The notes beneath the pieces were generated by a model. That model was given only the letters and a program-made list of their open reading frames with translations, ran no database searches and was not told the DNA's origin. Source: Artemisia argyi (lineage: Eukaryota; Streptophyta; Magnoliopsida; Asterales; Asteraceae). Taken from it: a stretch of 64,000 nt of DNA. Each line of letters starts with the position of its first letter. The first letter of the stretch is position 1. The translations under genes were made by a program, and so were the position numbers. Location of the stretch: NCBI GenBank assembly GCA_030686995.1, contig CM060709.1:15343360-15407359 (forward strand), given 5' to 3'. This document shows, one piece after another, positions 1 to 11,556 of the stretch.

Positions 1-838
1 GTATGGTTAGTTTATATGATCAATCAGGGATGAGTTTCTATCTTATAGCATGACACATTCATTAAACATCATTGTAGAAACATATATACCAAACACCATT
101 TTACAAGAATACTACATGTTTTAAAATGTAGTGACTTATTTAGACGCTTGACCATATTCCAAGTTATTTAATAAGTATTACTTAATTCTCATTCCTATGT
201 GAATTATGCAAAATAATCACATAACATGTGCAAGGGAGAGTAGCTAAAACAATAAGCAATACAAACACAAATTTTCAACTTAGTACACACAATCTAGCAA
301 ATATCCTATTGTGTGTAAACATGAAATCGACAAACAAGAAAATGAATATCATGACAAGATTGACACTCATGAATCACAAATAAACAATATGCAATCACAA
401 CTTTCAATAAGAAAATATCATATATGCATACAACTAAAACAAGTAGTCATTTAGCATAACATAAAAAGAGATATACTTTTCCTCACTTTGCGTTTAAATA
501 TGACGATGTATGCCAAGCTTGATTAGTTTCCTTTATCAATATGATTATCACAAAATTCTTTAGTTTCAAAGAAAATAATGTCAATGTTCAAAGGATACTA
601 ACTTATATTGCCTAACTCAAAAGTTTGAGTTTCTACGTCAAAACGAAACTTGATATTTTGGACACACTATAGTATTTGGTTTATTCTTTTGACTTTAGAT
701 TAGATTTAGGCCATGACATTATTTTTAAAAGAAAGTAGACTCAATTACCTTTAAAATGATAGGTGGCGCGACTCCTACGGACTTACGGTTAATTTGTTAT
801 GAATTTTTGAAGTTTGACAAAAACTGTATACTATGCAG

Positions 839-890
839 CCCACGGAACCTTCGCCCGAAGGGCAAGGAACCCTTCTGAGGGTTCCGTGGG
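839..890. repeat. GC-rich branched hairpin in the G leader
   Basis: An outer perfect 11-bp inverted repeat (CCCACGGAACC at 839-849, GGTTCCGTGGG at 880-890) encloses a second perfect hairpin CCTTCG-CC-CGAAGG (848-861) and an alternative GGAACCC/GGGTTCC pairing. The surrounding kilobase is strongly AT-rich. Element B has a different GC-rich palindrome in the same part of its leader (14841-14903). Confidence 0.8.
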
Positions 891-1336
891 ATCCGCGGGG
901 TCTGCTGTTACAAAATGTCACAAAATGCTAAAAATGTGTATTTCGCATAGCGAAAATGTGTAGGACTTACTAGATTTGTTAGTAAACATATAATACACCT
1001 ATTTTAACATCATTACTTCTTATGTGACTTATCAAAACATTTACGGAGGTGATTTTTCAACTAAATTTAAAGTTAACCCAAACACTTCTTTTAAAACGGT
1101 ATTTTACGCACATTAGCTCAAACCACATAATTTGATACTTACAACTTTTTAAGAAAAGTTTTCTTTTATTTTTCAAGGACACCTTCAAGCTTGTATACAA
1201 AGTAATATTTAACCACAAAATTTCTAAGTATACTTAACGAAACATTTTTCATATTATATTCCGCTTCCATGGTAATTTGATACATGGATCATGCTCCATT
1301 TTAAAAACCATTTGTTTTGAAAATAAGAGCTACGAA

Positions 1337-1348
1337 GCTCTGATACCA
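1337..1348 (-). other. Primer-binding site of element G (tRNA-Met type)
   Basis: The minus strand reads TGGTATCAGAGC two bases from the LTR end, the usual complement of the 3' end of plant initiator tRNA-Met used by copia elements. It fixes the orientation of G and the inner end of its 5' LTR. Confidence 0.9.
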
Positions 1349-1350
1349 AT

Positions 1351-3063
1351 TGTGGAAAACTAGAAGGGGGGTTGAATAGTTTACCGTTTAAAAACTTTAA
1401 ACTTGTTGTATCAAATGTCCATTTTTAGCTTGTTCTAATATAAAAGATGTTACTTGTAGTTTATGACTAATATAACTTAAAACATGTTATCACACAAGAA
1501 CAATTAACAAGTCACAACACAAACAATCACACAATGCAAACATTAAAGTAAGACAATAAGTAAAAGGAAAGTGCAAACCGAACACGATGATTTATAGTGG
1601 TTCGGTCACGGATCTCCTCTCCGCCCTACTCCACTCCTCGAGTACCCAACTCGAGAGTTACTTCACTAGATCAACAACCTCCCTTTTCGGCGGAGAAAAC
1701 CTTACAATCGTCGCTTACACTTTTACCGACACTAAGCTAAATGTCGAGTTCTTTTACAAGGGTACAACCACTCCCGTTCGTCGCTTACACTTTTACCGAC
1801 ACTAAGCTAGATGTCGAGTTCTTTTACATGGGTACAACCACTCCCGTTCATCGCTTACACTTTTACCGACACTAAGCTAGATGTCGAGTTCTTTACCAAG
1901 GGTACAACCACTCCCGCTATGTTTTGTGGCCCAACATAAAAACCTTGTGTTTTATGGCACAAACACATAAACCATCTAATCTATATTGTTATGATACAAT
2001 GATGATCCAAGACATAAAAGTCTAATGGATATGCATGCTTAATCTACATGAACTTCTTGAATAAGAAGTCTTCAACCATTGAGGATGTCAAGTGCCCTTG
2101 AATCTTCATATGTTGGAATTCTTTAATGAATGATGACTTCAAGATCTTGTAACCTTCTTGGTGGATCATGAAGTATGATATGCTTACAACAAAGATAAAT
2201 GTTAGAAGCGTTATGATCATTATGGAAAGGGTGATCTACATGATTTCCTACTTATCTATGTGTGTGTGTGTATTTCATTTTTTCATCATACTTCTAAGTA
2301 AAACATGAACTTCTATTTATAGGGAAAACAAGTAAAGAAGTTTTCCAAAACCATGTTCCAAAACCATGGATTACTATTAGAGTCTACATTGACAAGACAT
2401 ATGCATATATTTGAAACTAAATGTTGATAAGACAAGACATATATGTTACTTGTCAACTTACAAGGACTATGACACATCTTACAAGTTCTTTGACCAAGTT
2501 ATTTTCCAAAGATGTTTCCAAGTCAACTACAATCTATGACACATCTTAAATGATATTTGACAAAGATAATTTCCAAATATAGTTTTTCATTTTATGAAAA
2601 ATACATTTAGACAAATGTATATATTAACTTAAAAAGGTAAATTACTTGTATAAAAAAATATATTAGCTAGCTATATAATATTTAGTAAGTTACTAAAAAT
2701 GTTATATGTACTTATGTTGTTATAAGACATATTTTTATATATTGTAAACTTACTAATATTATCTAAACACCTAATGTGGCACTTATTCTATTTAACACCT
2801 AAAGTGTACTTTGACACCTAAAATACTTAAAGACTCCTAAAGTATTTTAGTCATTCTAAATGGTTGGTCAAGGGGTTTGATCATAATGCTACATAACAAA
2901 CATGTACGAACCTGTGTTGTAGCATACGACGACTCGAGACTTTGAGACAAATAATGATTACAAGTAACTTGTACATTTTACGTTATGTATCAAGTTATAC
3001 GTTTGTCATCAATCAAAACAAACGAGACTGTATAGATTAAATATCGTAATATTTGCACTAACA
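1351..3063 (-). mobile_element. 5' LTR of Sirevirus-like element G
   Basis: On the minus strand the LTR begins TGTTAGTGC (3063) and ends TTTTCCACA (1351), next to the primer site. Its first 60 bases and its last 60 bases align with the LTRs of elements A and B, including the motif 'attcaacccccttctag' before the end. A TATA box (CTATAAATAG, minus, 2322-2313) follows a short direct repeat of TTCCAAAACCATG. A three-copy 70-bp tandem repeat lies in the transcribed part. The outer flank is CTTTC at 3064-3068, the expected target duplication; its partner is outside the window. Confidence 0.85.
1711..1920. repeat. Three 70-bp tandem repeats in the G LTR
   Basis: The marker TCGCTTACACTTTTACCGAC recurs at 1711, 1781 and 1851, giving an exact 70-bp period. 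Each unit holds an imperfect 20-bp palindrome centred on AGCT, which also occurs once in each LTR of element B (near 13890 and 19946). The repeat lies downstream of the TATA box, so it would be transcribed. Confidence 0.9.
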
Positions 3064-3557
3064 CTTTCAAATAATACCGTGTTTTAATAAGAGTATTAAT
3101 TACACTAAGTAATAGGGTATTTTAATAAGAGTATTAATTACTCTAAGAATTAGGGTGTTCTAATACTGTAAAATTATTAATTACACTATACATTTCTGTC
3201 ACATTTGACTTTCAACATTTCACTTTTAAATGTTTGACCGTTTTTTCTTTTATATGTAATATAGATAGATAACATGTTTTCTATTTTTCTTATACAAAAA
3301 CACATCACAAATTAAAAAAAAAAAAGGAAAAATAACAATAATAATAATAAAAACAGTGCCCTACGTACGCCTTACTCCCTTAGATGATTATCTATAGTTG
3401 GTTTGGTCTCTGGAATTTGTGTTTGTAAAATGCCTTTGACCACATAAAATATTTACGAAACTTCATGGTGCACGTTATTTGTTATTGATCTGTATGTTTT
3501 AATTAGTTGGTTATTGTCTCAACACCATACCGTTCCTCGCAACCAGCTCACGTTGTA

Positions 3558-3559
<2 letters not shown>

Positions 3560-3594
<35 letters not shown>
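3560..3594. repeat. Poly-T tract of array unit 1
   Basis: A run of about 35 T follows 'ccagctcacgttgtaag'. The equivalent tracts are at about 5880-5930 (interrupted), 7911-7953 and 10650-10692, and they differ in length between units. Confidence 0.85.
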
Positions 3595-3601
<7 letters not shown>

Positions 3602-4260
3602 TCTGTGTACCCATGACACTACTTTTATATAATGAAGATGTGTTTTGTGTTGAATAATAGATTATGGTGTTATAAGAAAAAGTGTTGACGTGACACTAGT
3701 TTTTACACGGCACGAGACAGTACCTTGTGCTATTAACATCACGAGAATCCGCCGCATTGTGAGCGGGTCTGTTTTTCGGCCGAGGCGATTTTGCATAAAG
3801 ATAAAGTAAAATATTTAGGCGTTGTAATATGAAAATTTTTCTATGATCTATTGGTTCCATTTTATTTATTTATTTATTTATTTATCAAGTGCCACGTGGA
3901 CCACCTAAGTGGTGCCATGTGGCGACCCGACCGACCAGGTTACCAACTCGACCTGTTATCCTGCATGACCCGACTCGATGCTACATGGACTACTCAGGTG
4001 GTGACACATGGCGACCTGACAATAAGGACTAACACTGCAATTTGGGGCTAACCACAAGGACGATTTATGTAAATAACTCTAACTGACAGTAAGATCTAAC
4101 GTTGCAATTTGGTCCTAACCACAAGGATGATTTATTTAAATAACTCTAAACAAATGTTAAATTATGCATATAATAAAAAGATTAGCAAATTGTTTGCATT
4201 GTTTAGAAAAATCAAAAGATACCACAATAGAATTTGTTTCACTTTTCAATTTTAATAATA

Positions 4261-4290
4261 CTAGACGAGTACTCGTGCATAGCAACGGGG
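4261..4290 (-). mobile_element. Possible Helitron 3' end (unit 1)
   Basis: On the minus strand a short GC-rich inverted repeat (CCCGTTGC...GCACGAG) is followed 11 bases later by CTAG and then T, the layout of Helitron 3' termini (hairpin, then CTRR, insertion before T). The intact version is at 7311-7340; unit 3 has lost the hairpin near 9053. No matching 5' TC end or Rep/helicase gene was found, so the call is tentative. Confidence 0.35.
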
Positions 4291-5189
4291 ATATTATAGC
4301 GATATATCGTTTTGTGTTAAAAAAAAGTTTATGCGCTATAAACGAAAAATAATAAAAGTTTGAATATTTGGGGATTAAACATAATGTTTTGAAACCCGGT
4401 TCGACCTGGGTGGTCAACCAGTTGAACCGTTCTGGTAGAAAAACTGGCCGATTGAAACCGTGTCAACACGACGGGTGGCGTCAAAAACGGGTAAAATTAA
4501 ACCGAGTCAACCAGCCGGGTTTTAAGCATCCCGAGTCAACCCGGTTTTCGATATGTATTAATTGTTTCCTTTTGAAATATATGTTTTCAACATTTTCTTT
4601 TTTAGTTTCAACTTTTCACTTTTTACTTTTTGCTTTTCCTTTATATATAGTATAACAGGGTACCCGCGTATTTCGGCGGCGGGTGCCCTGTGACGATTAA
4701 CCGGACAAATAGATCTCGATGAGACATGATTCACCAGTTTATATCGGTTTCAACGGGTCCTCTCTGATTCGTTTTCGAATGGCTTTTATTGGTTAGTTGA
4801 ACCGGTGGCGACACTGATTCCAGTTGAACCCGTTGGTCTGGTCCAGTTTTCAAAACTATACCTACCATCAACTTGTTCGCTTATATGAAGCTTTGGGTGT
4901 TTTACTAATCTGTATAACGTGTATAATAACATGTACTTTTCATTTTTATTTTAGGATGTTTTAAAAATAACATTAATTAATGTGTTTAATTATTTTATAT
5001 TTTGGATTATATTGTTGATTGTTTAAATTGTATATTGTAAAAATATTATTGTACTTTTAATTAAAGGGTTTTTAATTTGGTACATATACTTTTAATTGGT
5101 TGTAGAATATGAATAAATTATTGTACTTTTAAGTAATAGGATGTTTTAATAAGTGTATTAATTACACTAAGTAATAGGGTGTTTTAATA

Positions 5190-5463
5190 CTCGCTCCGTC
5201 CAGAAATTATTGTCCCCCGACAAAAAACACATAGTTTAAGAAAAGTAAATTTATTACAGCTTTCTCTTTCTTAATTTTTGATAGAATGATAATTTTGCCC
5301 TTAGGTAATTAACTAAAGTCTTCTTTATGGTATGTAATAATAATTTTAAACAAGGGTAATATGGTAAACATGGTTAAACTTCCCTATCTATTTTTATTAG
5401 TAGACATTTAAATTGGAACATCTCAAAAAAGAAACGTGGATAATAAAATTGGGACGGAGAGAG
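5190..5463. mobile_element. Stowaway-like MITE in unit 2
   Basis: It begins CTCGCTCCGTCC and ends GGACGGAGAGAG, an inverted repeat close to the Stowaway consensus CTCCCTCCGTCC, and is flanked by TA on both sides (5188-5189, 5464-5465). At 274 bp, AT-rich and non-coding, it fits Tc1/mariner-derived MITEs. A homologous copy lies at 9984-10256. Confidence 0.9.
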
Positions 5464-6746
5464 TAAAAGTATTAATTACACTATACATTTCTCTCACATT
5501 TGACTTTCAACACTTCACTTTTCAATGTTTGACCGTTTTTTCTTTTATATGTAATATAGATAGATAACATGGTTTTTATTTTTCTTATTAAAAACACATC
5601 ACAAATTAAAAAAAAAAAAAAAAAACAAACAAAAAAAAAAACAAAAAAAACAATGATAATAATAAAAATAATGCCCTACGTACGCCTTACTCCCTTAGAT
5701 GATTATCTATAGTTGGTTTTTTTTTTCTTGAATTTGTGTTTGAAAAATGCCTTTGACCACATAATGTATTTACGAAACTTCATGGTGCACGTTATTTGTT
5801 ATTGATCCGTATGTTTTAATTAGTTGGTTATTGTCTCAACACCATACCGTTCCTCGCAACCAGCTCACGTTGTGAGGTTTTTATTATTATTATTTTTTTT
5901 ATTTTTTTATTTTTTATTTTTTTGTTTTTTTAGTTTTTCTGTGTACCCATGACACTACTTTTATACGATGAAGAAGTGTTTTGTGTTGAATAATATATTA
6001 TGGTGTTATTAGAAAAAGTGTTGACATGATAATAGTTTTTACATGGCACGAGACTGTACCTTGTGCTATTAATATCACGAGAATCCGCCACATTGTGGGC
6101 GGGCCTATTTTTCGGCCGAGGCGATTTTGCATAAAGATAAAGTAGAATAATTAGGCGTTGTAATATGAAATTTTTTCTTTGACCTATTGGATGCATTTTA
6201 TTTATTTCTTTATCCAGTGCCACGTGGACCACCTAAGTGGTGCCATGTGGCGACCTGGCCGACCCAGTTACCGACTCGACCTGTTATCCTGCATGACCTG
6301 ACTCGATGCCACATGGACTACTCAGGTGGTGACACGTGACGAACTGATAATAAGGACAAACACTGCAATTTGGGCCAAACCACAAGGACGATTTATGTAA
6401 ATAACTCTAACTGACAGTAAGAACTAACGTTGCAATTTGGTCCTAACCACAAGGATGATTTATTTAAATAAGTCTAAAAAAATGTTAAATTATGCATGTA
6501 ATAGAAAGATTAGTAAATTGTTTTCATTGTTCAGAAAAATTAAAAGATAACACAATAGAATTTGATGCAAATGGATGCAACTATCAGCTGATCACTGAGA
6601 GGTTCAACAGATACTCGTATGATATTATTATATCATTGTATATAATGACAGTAACAAAAAATAACTTCAAGATCAATAAGATGTTGTATTGTGGGGAATC
6701 TTAATTATTGAAATAAAGTGAAGATGATTTATCTTCTCAAGTATAA

Positions 6747-7057
6747 GGGGTTGGCAATGGGTCATTCACCCTATCTCCCATCATTCACTCCCAACCAATC
6801 CTATTATGCCACATCATTCACCCACTTTTTCTATCATTCATCTTTATTTTTGTTGGCAATGAGTCATTCACCATTCACTCACTATTTTTGTTGCCAACGG
6901 TCAAAACCGCTCCTCCAACGTTCGAAAAGATGACTCATCCCGTGAATGAAACTTTCATGCAAATGATCCATCATTTGCGTTACCGAGCACACGGCAGCGA
7001 TGTTCCCGCAAATGATCCTTCCCGTGCCGTGCCTTCATTCATCTGGTGCCAACCCCC
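6747..7057. mobile_element. PIF/Harbinger-like (Tourist-type) MITE
   Basis: The 311-bp insert begins GGGGTTGGCA and ends TGCCAACCCCC, with TAA on both sides (6744-6746, 7058-7060). Unit 3 shows the empty site near 8794-8799, with a single TAA between the same flanking bases. TAA duplication and G-rich inverted repeats fit PIF/Harbinger. The interior has repeated 'cattcac' runs and no transposase. Confidence 0.9.
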
Positions 7058-7310
7058 TAAGCATCTTTTGACCAGCATGTTTTCGGGTTTGATGATGAGT
7101 ACTGTTCAAACAATGTTCGAGCATGCAAGCTTTGCAGGTTCGTTTCATGTTCCACGTATTACTTCAGTAGAATATTATATACTTTCGGAATGTGTACAGA
7201 CATCTAGAGTTTTTAACAACTTTATTGTCTTTAAAAAACTTATTTACCATAATATAGCATACTAAAAAATATTGACTATTATATTGTTTCACTTTTCAAT
7301 TTTAATAATA

Positions 7311-7340
7311 CTAGACGAGTACCCGTGCATAGCAACGGGG
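7311..7340 (-). mobile_element. Possible Helitron 3' end (unit 2)
   Basis: On the minus strand CCCGTTGCTATGCACGGG is followed by TACTCGTCTAG and then T. The stem is short but the spacing to CTAG is that of Helitron termini. The same remarks as for 4261-4290 apply. Confidence 0.4.
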
Positions 7341-7670
7341 ATATTATAGCGACATATCGTTTTGAGTTAAAACGAGTTTATGGGATATAAACGAAAAATA
7401 ATAAAAGTTTGAATATTTGGGGATAAAACATAATGTTTTGAAACCCGGTTCGACCCGGGTGGTTCAACCGGTTGAACCGTTCTCCCACATTTGACAGAGG
7501 GAGTAAGAGTATAAATTACACTATACATTTCTCCCACATTTGACTTTCAACATTTCACTTTTCAATGTTTGACCGTTTTTTTCTTTTATTTGTAATATAG
7601 ATAGATAACATATTTTTTTATTTTTCTTATTAGAAACACATCACAAATTAAAAAAATAAAATAAAAAATA

Positions 7671-7707
<37 letters not shown>

Positions 7708-7906
7708 CCCTATGTACCCATTACTCCCTTAGATGATTATCTATAGTTGGTTTGGTCTCTGGAATTTGTGTTTGCAAAATGCCTTTGCCCACATAAAATA
7801 TTTACGAAACTTCATGGTGCACGTTATTTGTTATTGATCTGTATGTTTTAATTAGTTGGTTATTGTCTCAACACCATACCATTCCTCGCAACCAGCTCAC
7901 GTTGTA

Positions 7907-7955
<49 letters not shown>

Positions 7956-9983
7956 TTGTTTTTTTAAAAAAAATTTCTGTTTACCCACGACACTACTTTT
8001 ATATGATAAACAGGTGCTTTGTGTTGAATAATAGATTATGGTGTTATAAAAAAAAGTGTTGACGTCACAATAGTTTTTACACGGAACGAGATTGTACCTT
8101 GTGCAATTAATATCACGAGAATCCGCCGCATTGTGGGCAGGCCTGTTTTTCGGCTGAGGCGATTTTGCATAAAGATAAAGTAGAATATTCAGGCGTTGTA
8201 ATATAAATTTTTTTCTTTGATCTATTGGTTGCAATTTATTTATTTATATATTTATTTATCCAGTGCCACGTGCACCACCTAAGTGGTGCCATGTGGCGAC
8301 TCGGCCGACCTGGTTACCGACTCGACCTGTTATCTGGCTTAACCCGACTCGATGCCACGTGGACTACTCAGGTGGTGACATGTGATGACCTGACATTAAG
8401 GACTAACATTGCAATTTGGGCCTAACCACAAGGACAATTTATGTAAATAAGTCTAACAGACAGTAAGAACTAACGTTGCAATTTGGTCCTAACCACAAGG
8501 ATGATTTATTTAAATAACTCTAAACAAATGTTAAATTATGCATATAATAGAAAGATTAGTAATTAATTGTTTGCATTGTTTAGAAAAATTAAAAGATACC
8601 ATAATAGAATTTGATGCAAATGGATGCAACTATCAGCTGATCACTGAGAGGTTCAATAGATACTCGTATGATATTATTATATCATTGTATATAATGACGG
8701 TAACAAAAAATAACTTCAAGATCAATTAGATGTTGTATTGTGGGGAATCTCAATTATTGAACTAATGTGAAGATGCTTTATCTTCTCAAGTATAAGCATC
8801 TTTTGACCAGCATATTTTCGTGTTTGATGATGAGTACTGTTCAAACATTGTTCCAGCATGCAAGCTTTGCAAGTTCCTTTCGTGTTCCGCGTATTACTTC
8901 AATAGAATATTATATTCTTTCGGAATGTGTACAGACATCTGACATCTAGAGTTTTTAACCACTTTATTGTCTTTAAAAAACTTATTTACCATAATATAGC
9001 ATACTAAAAAATATTGAATATTATATTGTTTCACTTTTCAATTTTAATAATACTAGACGAGTACCGTTTTGCGTTAAAAAAAGTTTATAGGCTATAAATG
9101 AAAAATAATAAAAGTTGAATATTTTGGGATTAAACATAATGTTTTGAAATCCGGTTCGACCCAGGTGGTTCAACAGGTTGAACCGTTCTGGTCGAAAAAC
9201 GGGCCGATTTAAACCGTGTCAACCCCGACGGGTTGGGTCGAAAACGGGTAAAATTAAACCAGGTCAACCATCCGGGTTTGAAGCGTCCCGATTCAACCCG
9301 ATTTTCGATATGTATTAATAGTTTTATTTTGAAATATAGGTTTTTAACATTTTCTTTTTTAGTTTTAACTTTTCACTTTTTACTTTTTGGTTTTTCCTTT
9401 ATATATTGTATAACAAGGTACTCGCGCGTTTCGGCGGCGGGTACCATGTGACGATTAACCGAAGAAATAGATCTCGATGAGACATGATTCACCAGTTTGT
9501 ATCGGTTTTAACGGGTCCTCTCTGGTTCGTTTTCGGATGGCTTTTATTGGTTAGTCGAACCAGTGGCGACATTGGTTCTGGTTGAACCTGTTGGTCCGGT
9601 CTAGTTTTCAATACTATACATACCATCAACTTGTTCGCTTGTATGAAGCTTTTGGTGTTTTATTAATTTGTATAATGTATAATAACATGTACTTTTCATT
9701 TTCATTTTAGGATGTTTTAAAAATAACATTAATTAATGTGTTTAATTATGTTATATTTTGGATTATATTGTAGCTTATTTAAATTGTACATTGTGAAAAT
9801 ATTATTGTACTTTTTAGTAAAGGGTTTTTAATTTGGTACATATACTTTTAATTAGTTGTAGAATATGAATAAATTATTGTACTTTTAACTAACATGGTGT
9901 TTTAATAAGTGTATTAATTACACCAAGTAATAAGGTGTTTTAACAAGAGTATTAATTACACTAAGTAATGGGGTGTTTTAATA

Positions 9984-10256
9984 CTCCCTCCGTCCCAAAA
10001 TTATTGTCCCTCGACAAAAAACAAATAGTTTTGGAAAATTACGTTTATTACAGCATTCTCTTTCTTACTTTTTGATAGAATGACAATTTTGCACTTAGTT
10101 AATTAATTAATGTCTTCTTTAAGGTATGTAATAATAATTTTAAACAAGGGTACTATAGTAAACTTGGTTAAACTTCCCTATCTATTTTTATTAGTAGATA
10201 ATTAAATTAGTACATCCCAAAAAGGAAACGTGAACAATAAAATTGGATGGAGGGAG
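9984..10256. mobile_element. Stowaway-like MITE in unit 4
   Basis: It begins CTCCCTCCGTCCC and ends GGATGGAGGGAG with TA duplications (9982-9983, 10257-10258). It is 273 bp long and aligns over its whole length with 5190-5463. A 14-base remnant of the same right end (GACAGAGGGAGTA) is at 7491-7503, so unit 3 once held it too. Confidence 0.9.
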
Positions 10257-10648
10257 TAAGAGTATTAATTACACTATACATTTCTCTCACATTTGACTTT
10301 CAACATTTCACTTTTCAATGTTTGACCGTTTTTTCTTTTATATGTAATATAGATACATAACATGTTTTTTATTTTTCTTATTAAAAACACATCACAAATT
10401 AAAAAAAGAAAAAAGAAAAATAACAATAATAATAATAAACATAATGCCCTACGTACGCATTACTCCCTTAGATGATTATCTATAGTTGGTTTGGTTTCTG
10501 GAATTTGTGTTTGCAAAGTGCCTTTGACCACATAAAGTATTTACGAAACTTCATGGTGCACGTTATTTGTTATTGATCTGTATGTTTTAATTAGTTGGTT
10601 ATTGTCTCAACACCATACCATTCCTCGCAAACAGCTCACGTTGTGAGT

Positions 10649-10697
<49 letters not shown>

Positions 10698-11010
10698 TTT
10701 TTGAGTTTTTCTGTGTAACCATGACACTACTTTTATATGATGAAGAGGTGTTTTGTGTTGAATAACAGATTATGGTGTTATAAGAAAAAGTGTTGACGTG
10801 ACAATTGTTTTTTCACGGCACGAGACTGTACCTTGTGCTATTAATATCACGAGAATCCGCCGCATTGTGGGCGGGCCTGTTTTTCGGACGAGGCGATTTT
10901 GCATAAAGATAAAGTAGAATATTTTGGCGTTGTAATATGAAACTTTTTCTTTGATCTATTGGTTGCATTTTATTTATTTATTTATTTATCCAGTGCCACG
11001 TGGACCATAT

Positions 11011-11280
11011 GTGTATGGTGATGTTTAGAACTCCATTGGTTGGTCCCTTTGGAATTATCCATGTATTCAGAGTATACATATGACCTTAGATCAAGCTATT
11101 TCTATGCTAAGTTTGGATTCAGGGGTTGTCTTCTGGTTATGTACTTGTATTGGGTGATTAGTTCTTTTAGTTATTTGTTTCTTTGTTATTTCAAATTAGG
11201 ATATGTCCATTTCTGTCATGGTCTTTTGTTTCCAGGCAAGAGAGAAATGAGTTAGGGGTTGTCCTATCCTTTTCTCTCTT
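11011..11280. other. Unassigned flank upstream of the split non-LTR-type gene
   Basis: This stretch is unique in the window. It has T-rich runs ending in 'ttttgttcag' just before the recognisable protein similarity begins, so it may be an intron or an older insertion. No domain is recognised in its short ORFs. Confidence 0.4.
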
Positions 11281-11556
11281 GTGCTATCTTTTGTTCAGAT
11301 GCCTTGCTCAGCTTGCTCCAAGGTTTTCATGGGGGATATTTATGGTGACTATGTTATATCGTGTACTGGCACTATTGGTGTTAAACAACGGCACAACATG
11401 GTGCGCGATACCTTGGTTGATATCTGTTCTCGACCCGGGGTCTCAGCTCGTAAAGAGGTCGACATCAGGTTGGGTGGTGAAAGGGAACAAGTCATACGGC
11501 CAGCAGATATCCTGCTCTATTCCTAGGACGGACGACAGGACGTATGTGTTGACTTG
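11281..11556 (+). pseudogene. Non-LTR-retroelement-type C-terminal protein, first half (split)
   Basis: The reading frame holds a C-x2-C ... GDIYGDYV-x3-C zinc-knuckle-like block, an 'RHNMVRDTL' block and 'RPADILLYS', then an in-frame TAG (near 11525), and continues to DVCVDL at 11556. There it is interrupted after ACTTG by element C; the frame resumes at 25907. The RPAD...DVCVDL...K-x3-KY pattern resembles the PD-(D/E)XK-like endonuclease at the C terminus of some non-LTR reverse-transcriptase proteins. I infer a retroelement rather than a host gene because a (TAA)n tail follows the second half. The reverse transcriptase itself is not visible upstream. Confidence 0.55.

Larger units (their letters stand above)
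1..1350 (-). mobile_element. Leader region of Sirevirus-like element G (partial)
   Basis: This is the internal 5' leader of a minus-strand LTR element whose LTR lies at 1351-3063. Read on the minus strand, the first 150 bases after the primer site align by eye with the leader of element B (14561 onward), including a shared run around the 'gatccatgtatcaaattacc' stretch. No coding region is seen; gag, if present, lies beyond the window start. A GC-rich hairpin sits at 839-890 in AT-rich surroundings. The assignment as Sirevirus-like rests on resemblance to A and B. Confidence 0.75.
3064..11010. repeat. Tandem array of four diverged 2.0-2.7 kb units
   Basis: Landmarks recur in the same order. 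The 'gatgattatctatagttgg' block is near 3382, 5697, 7731 and 10467. Each is followed by a promoter-like AT-rich stretch, a poly-T tract, a block with a CCACGTGG core and the palindrome CCACCTAAGTGG, and then an AT-rich tail with GC islands of 'ggttgaacc' type. Unit 1 lacks a 0.4-0.7 kb insert present in units 2 and 3; unit 2 lost the end of its GC-island region; unit 4 stops abruptly near 11007. No coding capacity was recognised; the short ORFs here are not shared in frame between units. Confidence 0.8.

Noticed and set aside
1587..1805. Short ORF over the 70-bp repeats in the G LTR
   Set aside because: Antisense to the element and created by the tandem repeat; no counterpart in A or B.
7856..8234. 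ORFs with poly-Phe or poly-Lys runs in the array
   Set aside because: They translate the poly-T tract and are not kept in frame in the other units.
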